Assembly (NCBI GenBank): GCA_029977845.1
Contig: JAPOKC010000005.1
Span: 1-64,000 of the forward strand
DNA: 64,000 nucleotides
Origin: Mycobacteriaceae bacterium
Lineage (GTDB): Bacteria; Actinomycetota; Actinomycetes; Mycobacteriales; Mycobacteriaceae
Direction of reading: 5' to 3'
How positions within the stretch are numbered: the stretch's first letter is position 1; the number at the start of each line of letters is the position of its first letter. Below, in pieces: positions 9,255 to 17,921 of the stretch. The notes below the pieces were generated by a model. It worked only from the letters and a program-made list of their open reading frames with translations, was not told where the DNA came from and did not search any database. A program made the position numbers and the translations under genes.

Positions 9255-9831
9255 GGCCGCGCCAGAACAGGTTGATCAACAGTTCGGAGGCTTCGTCAAC
9301 ATCGGCGTCACCCACGCTGACCCGCGCCGCGACGGCCTCGCCGGCGCCCACCAGTGCGACCGCCATCATGTGGAAATCACTGTCCGGCGAGGGATTCCGG
9401 GTTCCCGACTCCAGCAGCCGGGCGACCATGTCGATGATCCTCTCGCGGCCCTCCCGAACAGTGTGGGCGAAAGCCTGCGAGCTGGTGGCCTGGGTATAGA
9501 GCACGATCCACGAGGCGCGGTTGGCATCGATGTACTGCAGCACCGAAATGATGGTGCGGCGCAACAACTCCCGCGGACTTAGCTTGAGATCGATATCAGC
9601 CCGCACAGCCTCGATGAAGCGGGTGAGCTCGCGACTCAGGCAGGCGGCGAACAACTCCTCCTTGGAGCCGTAGTAGAGGTAGAGCATCGGCTTGGAGATC
9701 TGCGCCTGCGCGGCGATGACGTCCATCGAGGTCTCGTGATACCCGTTGACCGAGAACATCTGGACGGCGGCGTCGAGCATCTGCTGCTCACGGACCGCCC
9801 TCGGCAGTCGCTTGGTGCCCCCGCCGACCAC
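9226..9831 (-). CDS. TetR-family regulator (Rv0238-like)
   Basis: 201-residue TetR-type repressor. The N-terminal helix-turn-helix spans about residues 15-60 (ISKPMLYLYYGSKEELF is the recognition helix region), and a helical ligand domain follows. The GTG start lies 3 bases after the lpqI stop, so it is co-transcribed with lpqI and has no promoter of its own in view. Ligand and targets are not visible; the neighbouring fabG4-htdX and lpqI genes are candidates. Confidence 0.88.
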   Translation of the reverse strand: MVGGGTKRLPRAVREQQMLDAAVQMFSVNGYHETSMDVIAAQAQISKPMLYLYYGSKEELFAACLSRELTRFIEAVRADIDLKLSPRELLRRTIISVLQYIDANRASWIVLYTQATSSQAFAHTVREGRERIIDMVARLLESGTRNPSPDSDFHMMAVALVGAGEAVAARVSVGDADVDEASELLINLFWRGLKGAPAPTR

Positions 9832-9834
9832 GGG

Positions 9835-11028
9835 CTACCCGCCGCAGCGTGCGCTGGTGCCCTTGATACCGGCCAACCGCAGCACCGAACCCTCCACCGC
9901 CGCCATCGACAACTCGCCGCCGCTGACCGCCTTCTCGAGGCGGTCGAGAACCGCGGGCACTTCGTCGGTGGTGATCCACAGCGCCTGGTCGATACCGGCC
10001 TGCAGCGAACGCAGCACCGCCTCGGCGACGCCGTAGCGCGAGGAGATCGCAGCCATGCTGGACAGATCGTCGGAGAAGATCGGCCCGTTGAAGCCCGGGC
10101 CGCCGTAGCCGCCGCTGCGCAGCAGGTTGACCGCGGCCCCGCTGAGGCTGGCCGGGGTGTCACCGGTCAGACCGGGCACCTCGAGGTGGCCGACCATCAC
10201 CGCGACCGGAGCCTCGGTGGTCAGGGTGCGATAGGGAACCAGATCGCTGTTCATCATGGCGGACAGCGGCGGTGTGGTCACCGCACCGGCGGTGTGCGAG
10301 TCACCCGAGCCGTGTCCGTGACCGGGAAAGTGCTTGAGGACCGGAAGCACGCCGGCGTCACGCAGACCGCGGGCGAACGCCCCGGCGTAGGCGGTGACGG
10401 TCGCGGGGTCGGCCGAGAACGACCGGTCTCCGATGACGGTGTTGGCGCCCTGATCGGACACATCGACCACCGGGGCGAAGTCGATGGTGATACCAAGCCC
10501 GCGCATCTGCAGGCCGCGAGCCTTGGCGAGTGCGTACACCTGGTCGGGTGTCTGGGTCTGCGCCAACGTCCGCGCCGATGGCGACGGGCCGATCATCGAG
10601 GAGAGCCGGGAGACCCGGCCGCCCTCCTCGTCGACGCTGACCGCCAGCGGCAGCGGCCCGACGTTGGCGATATCGGCCAGGGTTCCGTCGGTCAGCATGG
10701 ACAGGTCGGTCCAGCTGCCGATCATGATGCCGCCGACGTGGGAGTTGCCCACCACGGCGCGGGCATCGGCGGCGTTGCGCACGCCGACCATGAGCAGCTG
10801 GGCGAGCTTATCCCGGGTGGACAACGCGGTGAGGTCACCACAGAACGGCTTCGCCGGTGCGGCGGGCGCCTGGACCGGTCCCGCCATCGGCGTCGCCGGA
10901 CTCTGCGCCGGGCTCTCCTGGCTCACCGTGTCCGAAGACGCCGACTGGGAACTGGTCGCGGGCGCCGAGCACCCGGCAATGACGAGGGGGACCGCCGCGC
11001 ACGCCGCGATGATGCGGAAATCAACCAT
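9835..11028 (-). CDS. lpqI: Lipoprotein beta-N-acetylglucosaminidase LpqI (NagZ-like)
   Basis: 397-residue exported GH3 hydrolase that removes N-acetylglucosamine from cell-wall muropeptides in peptidoglycan recycling. From the ATG at 11028 a signal peptide ends in a lipobox, VIAGC. The catalytic core has the NagZ signature KHFPGHG followed by SGDSH, and the probable nucleophile Asp lies in IFSDDLSS. Earlier in-frame ATGs at 11046 and 11067 would lengthen the n-region; 11067 falls inside the predicted -10, so 11028 or 11046 is more likely. It heads an operon with the TetR gene. Confidence 0.92.
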   Translation of the reverse strand: MVDFRIIAACAAVPLVIAGCSAPATSSQSASSDTVSQESPAQSPATPMAGPVQAPAAPAKPFCGDLTALSTRDKLAQLLMVGVRNAADARAVVGNSHVGGIMIGSWTDLSMLTDGTLADIANVGPLPLAVSVDEEGGRVSRLSSMIGPSPSARTLAQTQTPDQVYALAKARGLQMRGLGITIDFAPVVDVSDQGANTVIGDRSFSADPATVTAYAGAFARGLRDAGVLPVLKHFPGHGHGSGDSHTAGAVTTPPLSAMMNSDLVPYRTLTTEAPVAVMVGHLEVPGLTGDTPASLSGAAVNLLRSGGYGGPGFNGPIFSDDLSSMAAISSRYGVAEAVLRSLQAGIDQALWITTDEVPAVLDRLEKAVSGGELSMAAVEGSVLRLAGIKGTSARCGG

Positions 11029-11065
11029 CCGCACATGCTCGCACATCCGGTACGACGACCGGCAC

Positions 11066-11075
11066 ATGCTAGGTT
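11066..11075. promoter_or_regulatory. Back-to-back lpqI and Rv0236A-like promoters
   Basis: The plus-strand extended -10, TGC-TAGGTT (box 11070-11075), lies 7 bases before the GTG at 11083. A minus-strand -10 TAGCAT (11066-11071) serves lpqI. The two boxes share the TA at 11070-11071, the same geometry as at fadA2/fabG4. Confidence 0.5.
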
Positions 11076-11082
11076 GACCAGC

Positions 11083-11256
11083 GTGAACCGCTTCGTCGTG
11101 CCGGCCGCCGCCAGTGTCCTGGTCGGACTACTGCTCGGAGCCGCGTCGGTCTTCGGGGTGACGCTGATGATCCAGCAGGACACCAAGCCGCCGCTGCAGC
11201 CCGGGGATCCGGCGTCGTCGGTGCTCAACCGCGTTGAGTACGGCAACCGCGGCTAG
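11083..11256 (+). CDS. Small secreted or membrane protein (Rv0236A-like)
   Basis: 57-residue protein beginning with a hydrophobic segment (VVPAAASVLVGLLLGAASVFGV) that acts as signal peptide or single membrane anchor. A short polar tail with a Pro-rich patch (KPPLQPGDP) follows. Length and position directly before aftD match the conserved mycobacterial Rv0236A. The GTG at 11083 is 7 bases downstream of an extended -10, so probably leaderless. Its 3' end overlaps the start of aftD by 23 bases. Function unknown; constant pairing with aftD suggests an accessory role in arabinan synthesis (inference). Confidence 0.85.
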   Translation: MNRFVVPAAASVLVGLLLGAASVFGVTLMIQQDTKPPLQPGDPASSVLNRVEYGNRG

Positions 11257-14200
11257 CCGGAGCACCCTCACCGCGCAGGACCCGCTGCCGGGTCGCTGGC
11301 TGGCCGGGATCTTCGCCGTCGCGCTGGTGCTGTGCTTCGCCCAGCGCCCCGGAATGACCTCCCCGGACACCAAACTCGACCTCACCGCCAACCCGCTCCG
11401 CTTCCTGTCCCGCGCGGCGACACTGTGGAACAGCGACCTGCCGTTCGGTCAGGCCCAGAACCAGGCGTACGGCTATCTCTTTCCACACGGCGCCTTCTTC
11501 CTGATCGGCGATGAGATCGGGATGCCGGGCTGGGTGATCCAGCGGCTGTGGTGGGCGCTGCTGCTGACGGCCGGCTGCTGGGGGCTGATCCGGGTGGCCG
11601 AGGCGCTGGGGATCGGCAACCGGCCGTCGCGCCTGGTGGCCGCGGTCGCGTTCGCACTGGCGCCGCGCGTGCTGGCCACCATCGGTTCGATCTCCTCGGA
11701 GACGCTGCCGATGATGCTGGCGCCCTGGGTGCTGCTCCCGGTCATCCTCGCGCTGGACGGAAGTGACCGTCACCCGCCGCGCGTGCTGGCCGCCCGGGCC
11801 GGAATCGCGCTGGCGTTGATGGGTGCGGTCAATGCGGTGGCCAGTCTGGCCGCCTGCCTGCCCGCGCTGATCTGGTGGGCATGCCACCGCCCGTCCCGGC
11901 AGTGGTGGCGGTTCACCGGATGGTGGCTGTTGAGTTCCGCGCTGGCGATCGCCTGGTGGGTGGTCGCACTGCTGCAGCTACGCCGGGTCAGCCCGCCCTT
12001 CCTCGATTTCATCGAGTCCTCCAGCGTCACCAACCAATGGACCTCACTGACCGAGGTGCTGCGCGGCACGTCGGCGTGGACACCGTTCGTGGCACCCAAT
12101 GCCACCGCAGCCTCATCGCTGGTGACCCAGCCGTCGATGATCCTGGCGACCACGCTGGTCACGGCGGGCGGACTGGCCGGATTGGCATTGCGGTCAATGC
12201 CGGCCCGGGGCCGGCTGGTGACCATGCTGCTCGTCGGACTGGTGCTGCTGACGGTAGGCTACGCCGGCGGGCTCGGATCCCCAGTGGCACAACAGGTTCG
12301 GATCTTCCTGGATGCCGCGGGCGCGCCGTTGCGCAATGTGCACAAGCTCGAACCGGTCATCCGGATCCCGCTGATATTGGGAATCGCGCACCTGCTGAGC
12401 CGGATTCCGATGCCGGGCAGCGTCCCGCGTCCGGTCTGGGTGCGCGCGTACGCCCATCCGGAGCGGGATAAGCGGGTTGCGGTGGGGATTGTCGTCATGA
12501 CGGCACTGCTGGTCGCGACATCGCTGGCCTGGACCGGCCGGCTCACACCGCCGGGCGCCTTCCGGGCCATCCCGGACTACTGGCGCCAGACCGCGGACTG
12601 GCTCACCGAACACAAGGCGGACGGCCCGGTTCCGGGTCGGGTACTGGTGGTCCCCGGCGCCCCGTTCGCCGACCAGGTGTGGGGCAGCACCCACGACGAG
12701 CCGCTCCAGGTTCTCGGTGAATTCCCCTGGGGAGTCAGAGATTCCATCCCGCTGACTCCGCCACAGACCATCCGTGCCCTGGATTCCGTGCAGCGGTTGA
12801 TCGCTGCCGGGCGACCATCGGCCGGCTTGGCCGACACGCTGGCCCGCCAGGGGATCGCCTATCTGGTGCTGCGCAATGACCTCGATCCGGACACCTCCCG
12901 GTCGGCCCGGCCGTTGCTGGCCCATCGCGCGATCGACGGCTCACCGGGACTGCAGAAGGTCGCCGAGTTCGGCGAGAAAGTGGGCCCGGGCACCGTGGAG
13001 GGCTTCATCAGCGACAGCGGATTGCGGCCGCTGTTTCCGGCCGTCGAGATCTATCGCGTTGCCGGACAGCAGAATCCGGGTGCCCCCTACCTGACCGATG
13101 CCAACGCCATGGTGCGGGTGGCCGGTGGACCCGAGTCGCTACTGCGTATCGACGAACGTCGCCGGCTGATCGGTGCCGCACCGCTGGGACCGATGCTGCT
13201 GAGTTCGGATGCCGCACGCGCCGGGATGTCCGCACCGCCCGGCCGCGGCGTGATCGTCACCGACACCCCGGTCAACCGGGAGACCGACTACGGCCGGGTC
13301 GACGATCACTCGTCGGCGACCCGGGCCGTCGGTGACCGGCGCACCACCTACAACCGGGTGCCCGACTATCCGGCCCCGGGAGCGCCTCTGGCGCAGGGCC
13401 AGTGGTCCGGAGGGAGACTGAGTGCCTCGAGTTCGTCCTCGGACGCCACCACGTTGCCCAACGTGTCACCGTCGAGTGGTCCGGTGGCCGCGGTAGACAA
13501 CGATCCCGCCACCGCATGGGTGTCGAACTCACTGGAACCGGCGCGGGGACAGTGGTTGCAGATCGATTTCGACCACCCCGTCACCAACGCGGTGCTGACG
13601 GTCACGCCGAGCGCGACAGCGGTCGGCGCACAGGTGCGCCGCATTCAGATCTCCACCACCGGCGGCACCAGCACGCTGAGCTTCGACACCCCGGGTAGGC
13701 CGCTCACCGTCGCACTGCCCTACGGCGAGACGCCGTGGGTGCGGGTCACCGCGGTGGGCACCGACGATGGATCCTCCGGCGTGCAGTTCGGAATCACCGA
13801 GTTGTCCGTGACGCAGTACGACGCCTCCGGATTCGCCCACCCGGTCGATCTGCGGCACACCGTCACAGTGCCGTCGCCCGCACCCGGAACCCCCATCGCC
13901 GCTTGGGATCTGGGTTCGGAACTGCTCGGCCGTACCGGCTGCGCGGATTCTCCCGACGGTGTGCACTGCGCTGCGTCGATGTCGGTGGCCCCCGAGGAGC
14001 CGGTGACGATGAGTCGCACGTTGACCCTTGCCGCACCGATCGACGTCTCGCCGACGGTATGGGTGCGCGCCCGCCAGGGTCCGCGGCTGGCCGATCTCAT
14101 CGCCACACCCGGGGCGGCCCGGGCGAGCGGCGACGCCGACCTGATCGACGTCCAGGGGTCGGCGTATGCCGCCGCCGACGGCGATCCACGCACGACGTGG

Positions 14201-15475
14201 ACAGCGCCGCAGAATGCGGTGCAGCACCGCTCGGCGCCGACACTGACGCTGACTCTGCCGCGTCCGACCGAGGTGGCTGCATTGCGCCTGACACCGAGCG
14301 CCTCGGTGCTTCCCACCCATCCGACGATGGTGGCGGTCGATCTCGGGGACGGACCGCAGGCTTTCACGCTGGACCCCGATGCCGGCTCGCAGACCGTGAC
14401 ACTGCATCCCCGGGTGACTCAGACGGTCCGGCTGAGCCTGCTGGACTGGGACGACGTGATCGACCGCACCGCACTGGGTTTCGACCAGCTCAAGCCACCG
14501 GGTCTGGCCGAGGTGGTCGCCCTGTCCCTGCAGGGCGTTCCGATCGCGGCGGCCGATGCGAACCTCAACCGGACCCGCCGCATCGAACTCCCCTGCGGTC
14601 AGGGACCGGTGATCGCGGTGTCCGGCCGGTTCGTCCAGACATCGGTGTCCAGCACCGTCGCCGCCCTCCTCGACGGCAGGCCGATTGCGGCCAGTCCGTG
14701 CGATCCGACGCCGCTGTCGCTGCGCTCCGGAACCCAGGAACTACTGATCTCACCGGGCCCGGCCTTCGTCGTCGACGGGATCGACCTCAACGGTCCGCTG
14801 GCGGCCCGGCTCACCACGGCGCCGGTCGAGCCCGCCCGGATCCTGTCCTGGAAATCCGACCGCCGGGAGATCGGCGCGGCCCGCTCGCCGAACGCCCGGG
14901 TGCTGGTGATACCCGAGAGCGTCAACCCGGGTTGGGTGGCGCACACCCCGGACGGTGCCGCTCTGACGGCGGTGACGGTCAACGGCTGGCAGCAGGGCTG
15001 GGTGCTGCCGGCCGGCCAGCAGGGTGTGATCACGCTGAGCTTCCCGTCCAACGGTCCCTATCGCACGGGACTGATCGCCGGTCTGGTGCTCTTGCCGCTA
15101 CTGCTGTTGCTCGCGCTGCTGCCGGCCCGCCGCCCGGGCCGGCCGCGCGCGGCTGTCCGTCCGTGGGCACCCGGTCTCACCGCCGCCGCCGGCGCACTGA
15201 CGGCCCTGTGGCTGATCGGCGGTGTCGCCGGTGCCGTGATGGTCGCGGCGGCACTGGGTGTGGGCCATCTGCTGCGCGACCGGGTACGGTCGCGCGATCG
15301 CATCACACTCGTCGTGGTTCCGGTCGGGCTGATCCTGGCCGGTGCGCTGCTCTCGCGATATCCCTGGCGCTCGGTGGACGGCTATCTCGGCCACTCCCCC
15401 TGGGTCCAGTTTCCGGCGCTGATCGCCGTGGCCGTTCTGGCCGCCTCGGCCGTATGGTCTGAACATGACAGCTGA
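11234..15475 (+). CDS. aftD: Arabinofuranosyltransferase AftD
   Basis: 1413-residue membrane glycosyltransferase (GT-C fold) that adds arabinofuranose branches to arabinogalactan and lipoarabinomannan from decaprenyl-phospho-arabinose. Many hydrophobic helices fill residues 20-460, a large extracytoplasmic part follows, and 3-4 helices close the C-terminus (about 1275-1410). Two discoidin/carbohydrate-binding-like modules can be seen, around DNDPATAW (near 755) and DGDPRTTW (near 981). The length is close to Rv0236c. The frame opens with a TTG at 11234 inside the preceding gene; no better upstream start exists, and later GTGs would cut into the first helix. It overlaps php by 11 bases. Confidence 0.93.
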   Translation: MSTATAASRSTLTAQDPLPGRWLAGIFAVALVLCFAQRPGMTSPDTKLDLTANPLRFLSRAATLWNSDLPFGQAQNQAYGYLFPHGAFFLIGDEIGMPGWVIQRLWWALLLTAGCWGLIRVAEALGIGNRPSRLVAAVAFALAPRVLATIGSISSETLPMMLAPWVLLPVILALDGSDRHPPRVLAARAGIALALMGAVNAVASLAACLPALIWWACHRPSRQWWRFTGWWLLSSALAIAWWVVALLQLRRVSPPFLDFIESSSVTNQWTSLTEVLRGTSAWTPFVAPNATAASSLVTQPSMILATTLVTAGGLAGLALRSMPARGRLVTMLLVGLVLLTVGYAGGLGSPVAQQVRIFLDAAGAPLRNVHKLEPVIRIPLILGIAHLLSRIPMPGSVPRPVWVRAYAHPERDKRVAVGIVVMTALLVATSLAWTGRLTPPGAFRAIPDYWRQTADWLTEHKADGPVPGRVLVVPGAPFADQVWGSTHDEPLQVLGEFPWGVRDSIPLTPPQTIRALDSVQRLIAAGRPSAGLADTLARQGIAYLVLRNDLDPDTSRSARPLLAHRAIDGSPGLQKVAEFGEKVGPGTVEGFISDSGLRPLFPAVEIYRVAGQQNPGAPYLTDANAMVRVAGGPESLLRIDERRRLIGAAPLGPMLLSSDAARAGMSAPPGRGVIVTDTPVNRETDYGRVDDHSSATRAVGDRRTTYNRVPDYPAPGAPLAQGQWSGGRLSASSSSSDATTLPNVSPSSGPVAAVDNDPATAWVSNSLEPARGQWLQIDFDHPVTNAVLTVTPSATAVGAQVRRIQISTTGGTSTLSFDTPGRPLTVALPYGETPWVRVTAVGTDDGSSGVQFGITELSVTQYDASGFAHPVDLRHTVTVPSPAPGTPIAAWDLGSELLGRTGCADSPDGVHCAASMSVAPEEPVTMSRTLTLAAPIDVSPTVWVRARQGPRLADLIATPGAARASGDADLIDVQGSAYAAADGDPRTTWTAPQNAVQHRSAPTLTLTLPRPTEVAALRLTPSASVLPTHPTMVAVDLGDGPQAFTLDPDAGSQTVTLHPRVTQTVRLSLLDWDDVIDRTALGFDQLKPPGLAEVVALSLQGVPIAAADANLNRTRRIELPCGQGPVIAVSGRFVQTSVSSTVAALLDGRPIAASPCDPTPLSLRSGTQELLISPGPAFVVDGIDLNGPLAARLTTAPVEPARILSWKSDRREIGAARSPNARVLVIPESVNPGWVAHTPDGAALTAVTVNGWQQGWVLPAGQQGVITLSFPSNGPYRTGLIAGLVLLPLLLLLALLPARRPGRPRAAVRPWAPGLTAAAGALTALWLIGGVAGAVMVAAALGVGHLLRDRVRSRDRITLVVVPVGLILAGALLSRYPWRSVDGYLGHSPWVQFPALIAVAVLAASAVWSEHDS

Positions 15476-16445
15476 AGTCGAAACCGTCCGCGGCACGATC
15501 TCGACCGACGAACTGGGCGTCACCCTGATGCATGAGCACGTGTTCGTGCTGTCACCGGAGATCATCGCGAACTATCCGGAGGGGTGGGGGGACGAACAGG
15601 CCCGCGAGGACGCGGCCGTGGAGAAACTCAACGCCCTCAAGGCCGCCGGCGTGGACACCATCGTCGATCCGACCGTGATCGGATTGGGCCGCTACATACC
15701 GCGGATTCAACGGGTCGCAGCCCGAACCGATCTGCGGATCGTGGCCGCGACGGGCGTCTACACCTATGGCGATGTGCCGATGTACTTTCACTTCACCGGA
15801 CCGGGCACCGCACTGGGCGGTCCGGAGCCGATGGTCGACATGTTCGTCCGGGACATCACCGAGGGGATCGCCGGCACCGGGGTCAAGGCTGCAATCCTCA
15901 AGTGCGCCACCGATGAGAAGGGGATGACGCCCGATGTCGAACGTGTGCTGCGCGCGGTGGCACAGGCTCACCGGGCCACCGGGGTGCCCATCACCACACA
16001 CACCCACGCGCACAGCCGCCGCGGTTTGGAACAGCAACGGATCTTCGCCGAGGAGGGTGTGGATCTGACCCGGGTCATCATCGGGCACAGCGGCGACACC
16101 ACCGATCTGGATTATCTCGAGGAGATGATCGCCGCGGGTTCCTATCTCGGGATGGATCGCTTCGGCTTGGACAACATCCTGAGCTTCTCCGACCGGGTCG
16201 ATACGGTGGCCCGGATGTGCGAGCGCGGCCACGCCGGCAAGATGGTGCTGGCGCACGACGCTTCCTGTTATATCGACTGGCTGCCGGAGGCCGCCCTTCC
16301 GGTGGTGTTGCCGAACTGGCATTACCTGCACATCCACAACGACGTGCTGCCCGCCCTGCGGCAGCGTGGTGTGAGCGAGCGGCAGATCGCCACCATGCTG
16401 GTCGACAACCCACGTGCGATCTTCAGTCATGGCGGGGCGTACTAG
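15465..16445 (+). CDS. php: Phosphotriesterase-like amidohydrolase Php
   Basis: 326-residue TIM-barrel metal hydrolase of the phosphotriesterase/lactonase family, the same length as Rv0230c. The binuclear metal ligands are visible: His23 and His25 in MHEH, the probable carboxylated lysine Lys146 in ILKCATD, His in THTHAHS, His in IIGHSGD and Asp in LAHDAS. The natural substrate is probably a lactone; phosphotriester activity is usually secondary in this group. The ATG lies within the last codons of aftD and the stop directly abuts the next ATG, so it is the middle gene of an operon. The Rv0231-Rv0235 genes found here in M. tuberculosis are absent. Confidence 0.92.
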   Translation: MTAEVETVRGTISTDELGVTLMHEHVFVLSPEIIANYPEGWGDEQAREDAAVEKLNALKAAGVDTIVDPTVIGLGRYIPRIQRVAARTDLRIVAATGVYTYGDVPMYFHFTGPGTALGGPEPMVDMFVRDITEGIAGTGVKAAILKCATDEKGMTPDVERVLRAVAQAHRATGVPITTHTHAHSRRGLEQQRIFAEEGVDLTRVIIGHSGDTTDLDYLEEMIAAGSYLGMDRFGLDNILSFSDRVDTVARMCERGHAGKMVLAHDASCYIDWLPEAALPVVLPNWHYLHIHNDVLPALRQRGVSERQIATMLVDNPRAIFSHGGAY

Positions 16446-17921
16446 ATGGCCGACGAGAACCCGATACCGCCGATCGGCACACAGCTGAGCCGTCTGGCCG
16501 CCGAGGATCCCGATTCCCCGGCGGTCAGCCACAACGGGCGCACCATCACCCGCCGCGAACTCGATTCGACGACCAATCGGCTGGCACGGGCCTATGCCGA
16601 ACTCGGTGTGCGGCAGGGCGATTACGTCACGATCGCGTTGCCCAACTCGATCGAGTGGGTACAGGCCGTCGTCGCCACCTGGAAGCTGGGCGCGATTCCG
16701 CAACCGCTGTCATCGCGGCTGCCCGACGCCGAGTACGGCCATCTGCTCGACCTACGGGAGCGCGCACTTCTGGTCGGCAGGCCGGATCCTCGCGGCCAGG
16801 TGCCATCGGTTCCCGGCGACTTCGATCCCGGCGACCTGTCGGATGCCGCTGTGCCGGAGGCACTGTCACCGTCGATCAAGTCGATGGCATCCGGTGGCAG
16901 CACCGGGCGTCCGAAACTGATCGAAGCCGGCGTCGACGGAAGGTTCGCCGGAAATCTCGTAGCTGCGATGATGGGGAACCTGCCGACTGACACCCAGCTC
17001 ATCTCCGTGCCGCTGAGCCACAACACCGGATTCACCTCGGCCACAACGGCACTGGCGACCGGCCAGCATCTGGTGCTGATGGACCGTTTCGACCCGCACG
17101 AGTTCCTTCGGCTGATCACCGAATACCGGGTGAACTATCTGGCGACCGTTCCGACGATCATGCAGCGACTGCTGCCGGTGTACCGCGCCGGCTCCTATGA
17201 CCTGTCCTCGGTGACACGCTGGTGGCATCTGGCCGCACCGTGTCCACCGAATATCAAGGAGGCGTGGATCGAGATCCTCGGTCCAGATGCGGTATGGGAA
17301 CTGTACGGCGGCACCGAACTCCAGGCGCTGACGTTCATCAGCGGCACCGAATGGCTGACGCACCGCGGTTCGGTCGGACGGGTGGTGGCCGGCGAGATGA
17401 AGGTGCTCGACGACGACGGCGACGAATGCCTGCCCGGAGTGATCGGTGAGATCTACATGCGCCCACGTGAGGGCAGCAAGCCGACCTATCGCTATATCGG
17501 CAGCACGGCCAAGAGCCGTGACGGTTGGGACTCCCTCGGCGACCTCGGCTGGTTCGATGCCGAGGGGTATCTGTATCTGGCCGACCGCCGCGTGGACATG
17601 TTCACCGTCGGGGGGCGCAACGTCTATCCCGCTGAGATCGAGAACGCACTGTCCGAACACCCGGCGGTGCTGTCATGTCTGGTAGTTGGGGTTCCGCACG
17701 AGGATCTCGGCCAGGTGCCGCACGCCCTGGTGCACATCGAGGACGCCCGACTCGACCAGGCAGCGGTGACCGCGTTCATCGCGGAACGTCTGGCCGAATA
17801 CAAGGTGCCCCGCAGTGTCGAGTTCGTCGACTACGCGCTGCGCGACGATGCCGGCAAGGCCCGTCGCAGCGCGATCCGCGATGAGGTCATCGCGCGACGG
17901 CAGGCTCCGGGGAGTCCGTAA
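16446..17921 (+). CDS. AMP-forming acyl-CoA ligase
   Basis: 491-residue ANL-superfamily enzyme that activates a carboxylic acid with ATP and CoA. Motifs in order: the P-loop-like SGGSTGRPK, YGGTE for adenine binding, GDLGWFDAEGYLYLADRR with the hinge Asp, and the C-terminal catalytic Lys in DDAGKARR. No carrier or dioxygenase domain is fused. The ATG follows the php stop with no spacing, so translation is coupled. The C-terminal end overlaps the convergent acyltransferase gene by 35 bases. Substrate is unknown; the compact length resembles carboxylic-acid:CoA ligases of catabolic pathways, and a lactone-opening partner upstream could supply its acid (inference). Confidence 0.88.
   Translation: MADENPIPPIGTQLSRLAAEDPDSPAVSHNGRTITRRELDSTTNRLARAYAELGVRQGDYVTIALPNSIEWVQAVVATWKLGAIPQPLSSRLPDAEYGHLLDLRERALLVGRPDPRGQVPSVPGDFDPGDLSDAAVPEALSPSIKSMASGGSTGRPKLIEAGVDGRFAGNLVAAMMGNLPTDTQLISVPLSHNTGFTSATTALATGQHLVLMDRFDPHEFLRLITEYRVNYLATVPTIMQRLLPVYRAGSYDLSSVTRWWHLAAPCPPNIKEAWIEILGPDAVWELYGGTELQALTFISGTEWLTHRGSVGRVVAGEMKVLDDDGDECLPGVIGEIYMRPREGSKPTYRYIGSTAKSRDGWDSLGDLGWFDAEGYLYLADRRVDMFTVGGRNVYPAEIENALSEHPAVLSCLVVGVPHEDLGQVPHALVHIEDARLDQAAVTAFIAERLAEYKVPRSVEFVDYALRDDAGKARRSAIRDEVIARRQAPGSP

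Noticed and set aside
9226..9831. vapBC-type toxin-antitoxin pair expected near htdX from the M. tuberculosis order
   Set aside because: htdX overlaps the TetR gene directly; there is no room and no PIN or antitoxin frame.
9736..11082. Long plus-strand frame leading into the small Rv0236A-like gene
   Set aside because: It is antisense to lpqI. Only the last 57 codons from 11083 look like a protein and have a promoter.
13735..15462. 575-codon plus-strand frame inside aftD
   Set aside because: Shadow of aftD in another frame with low-complexity Arg/Gly content and no motifs.
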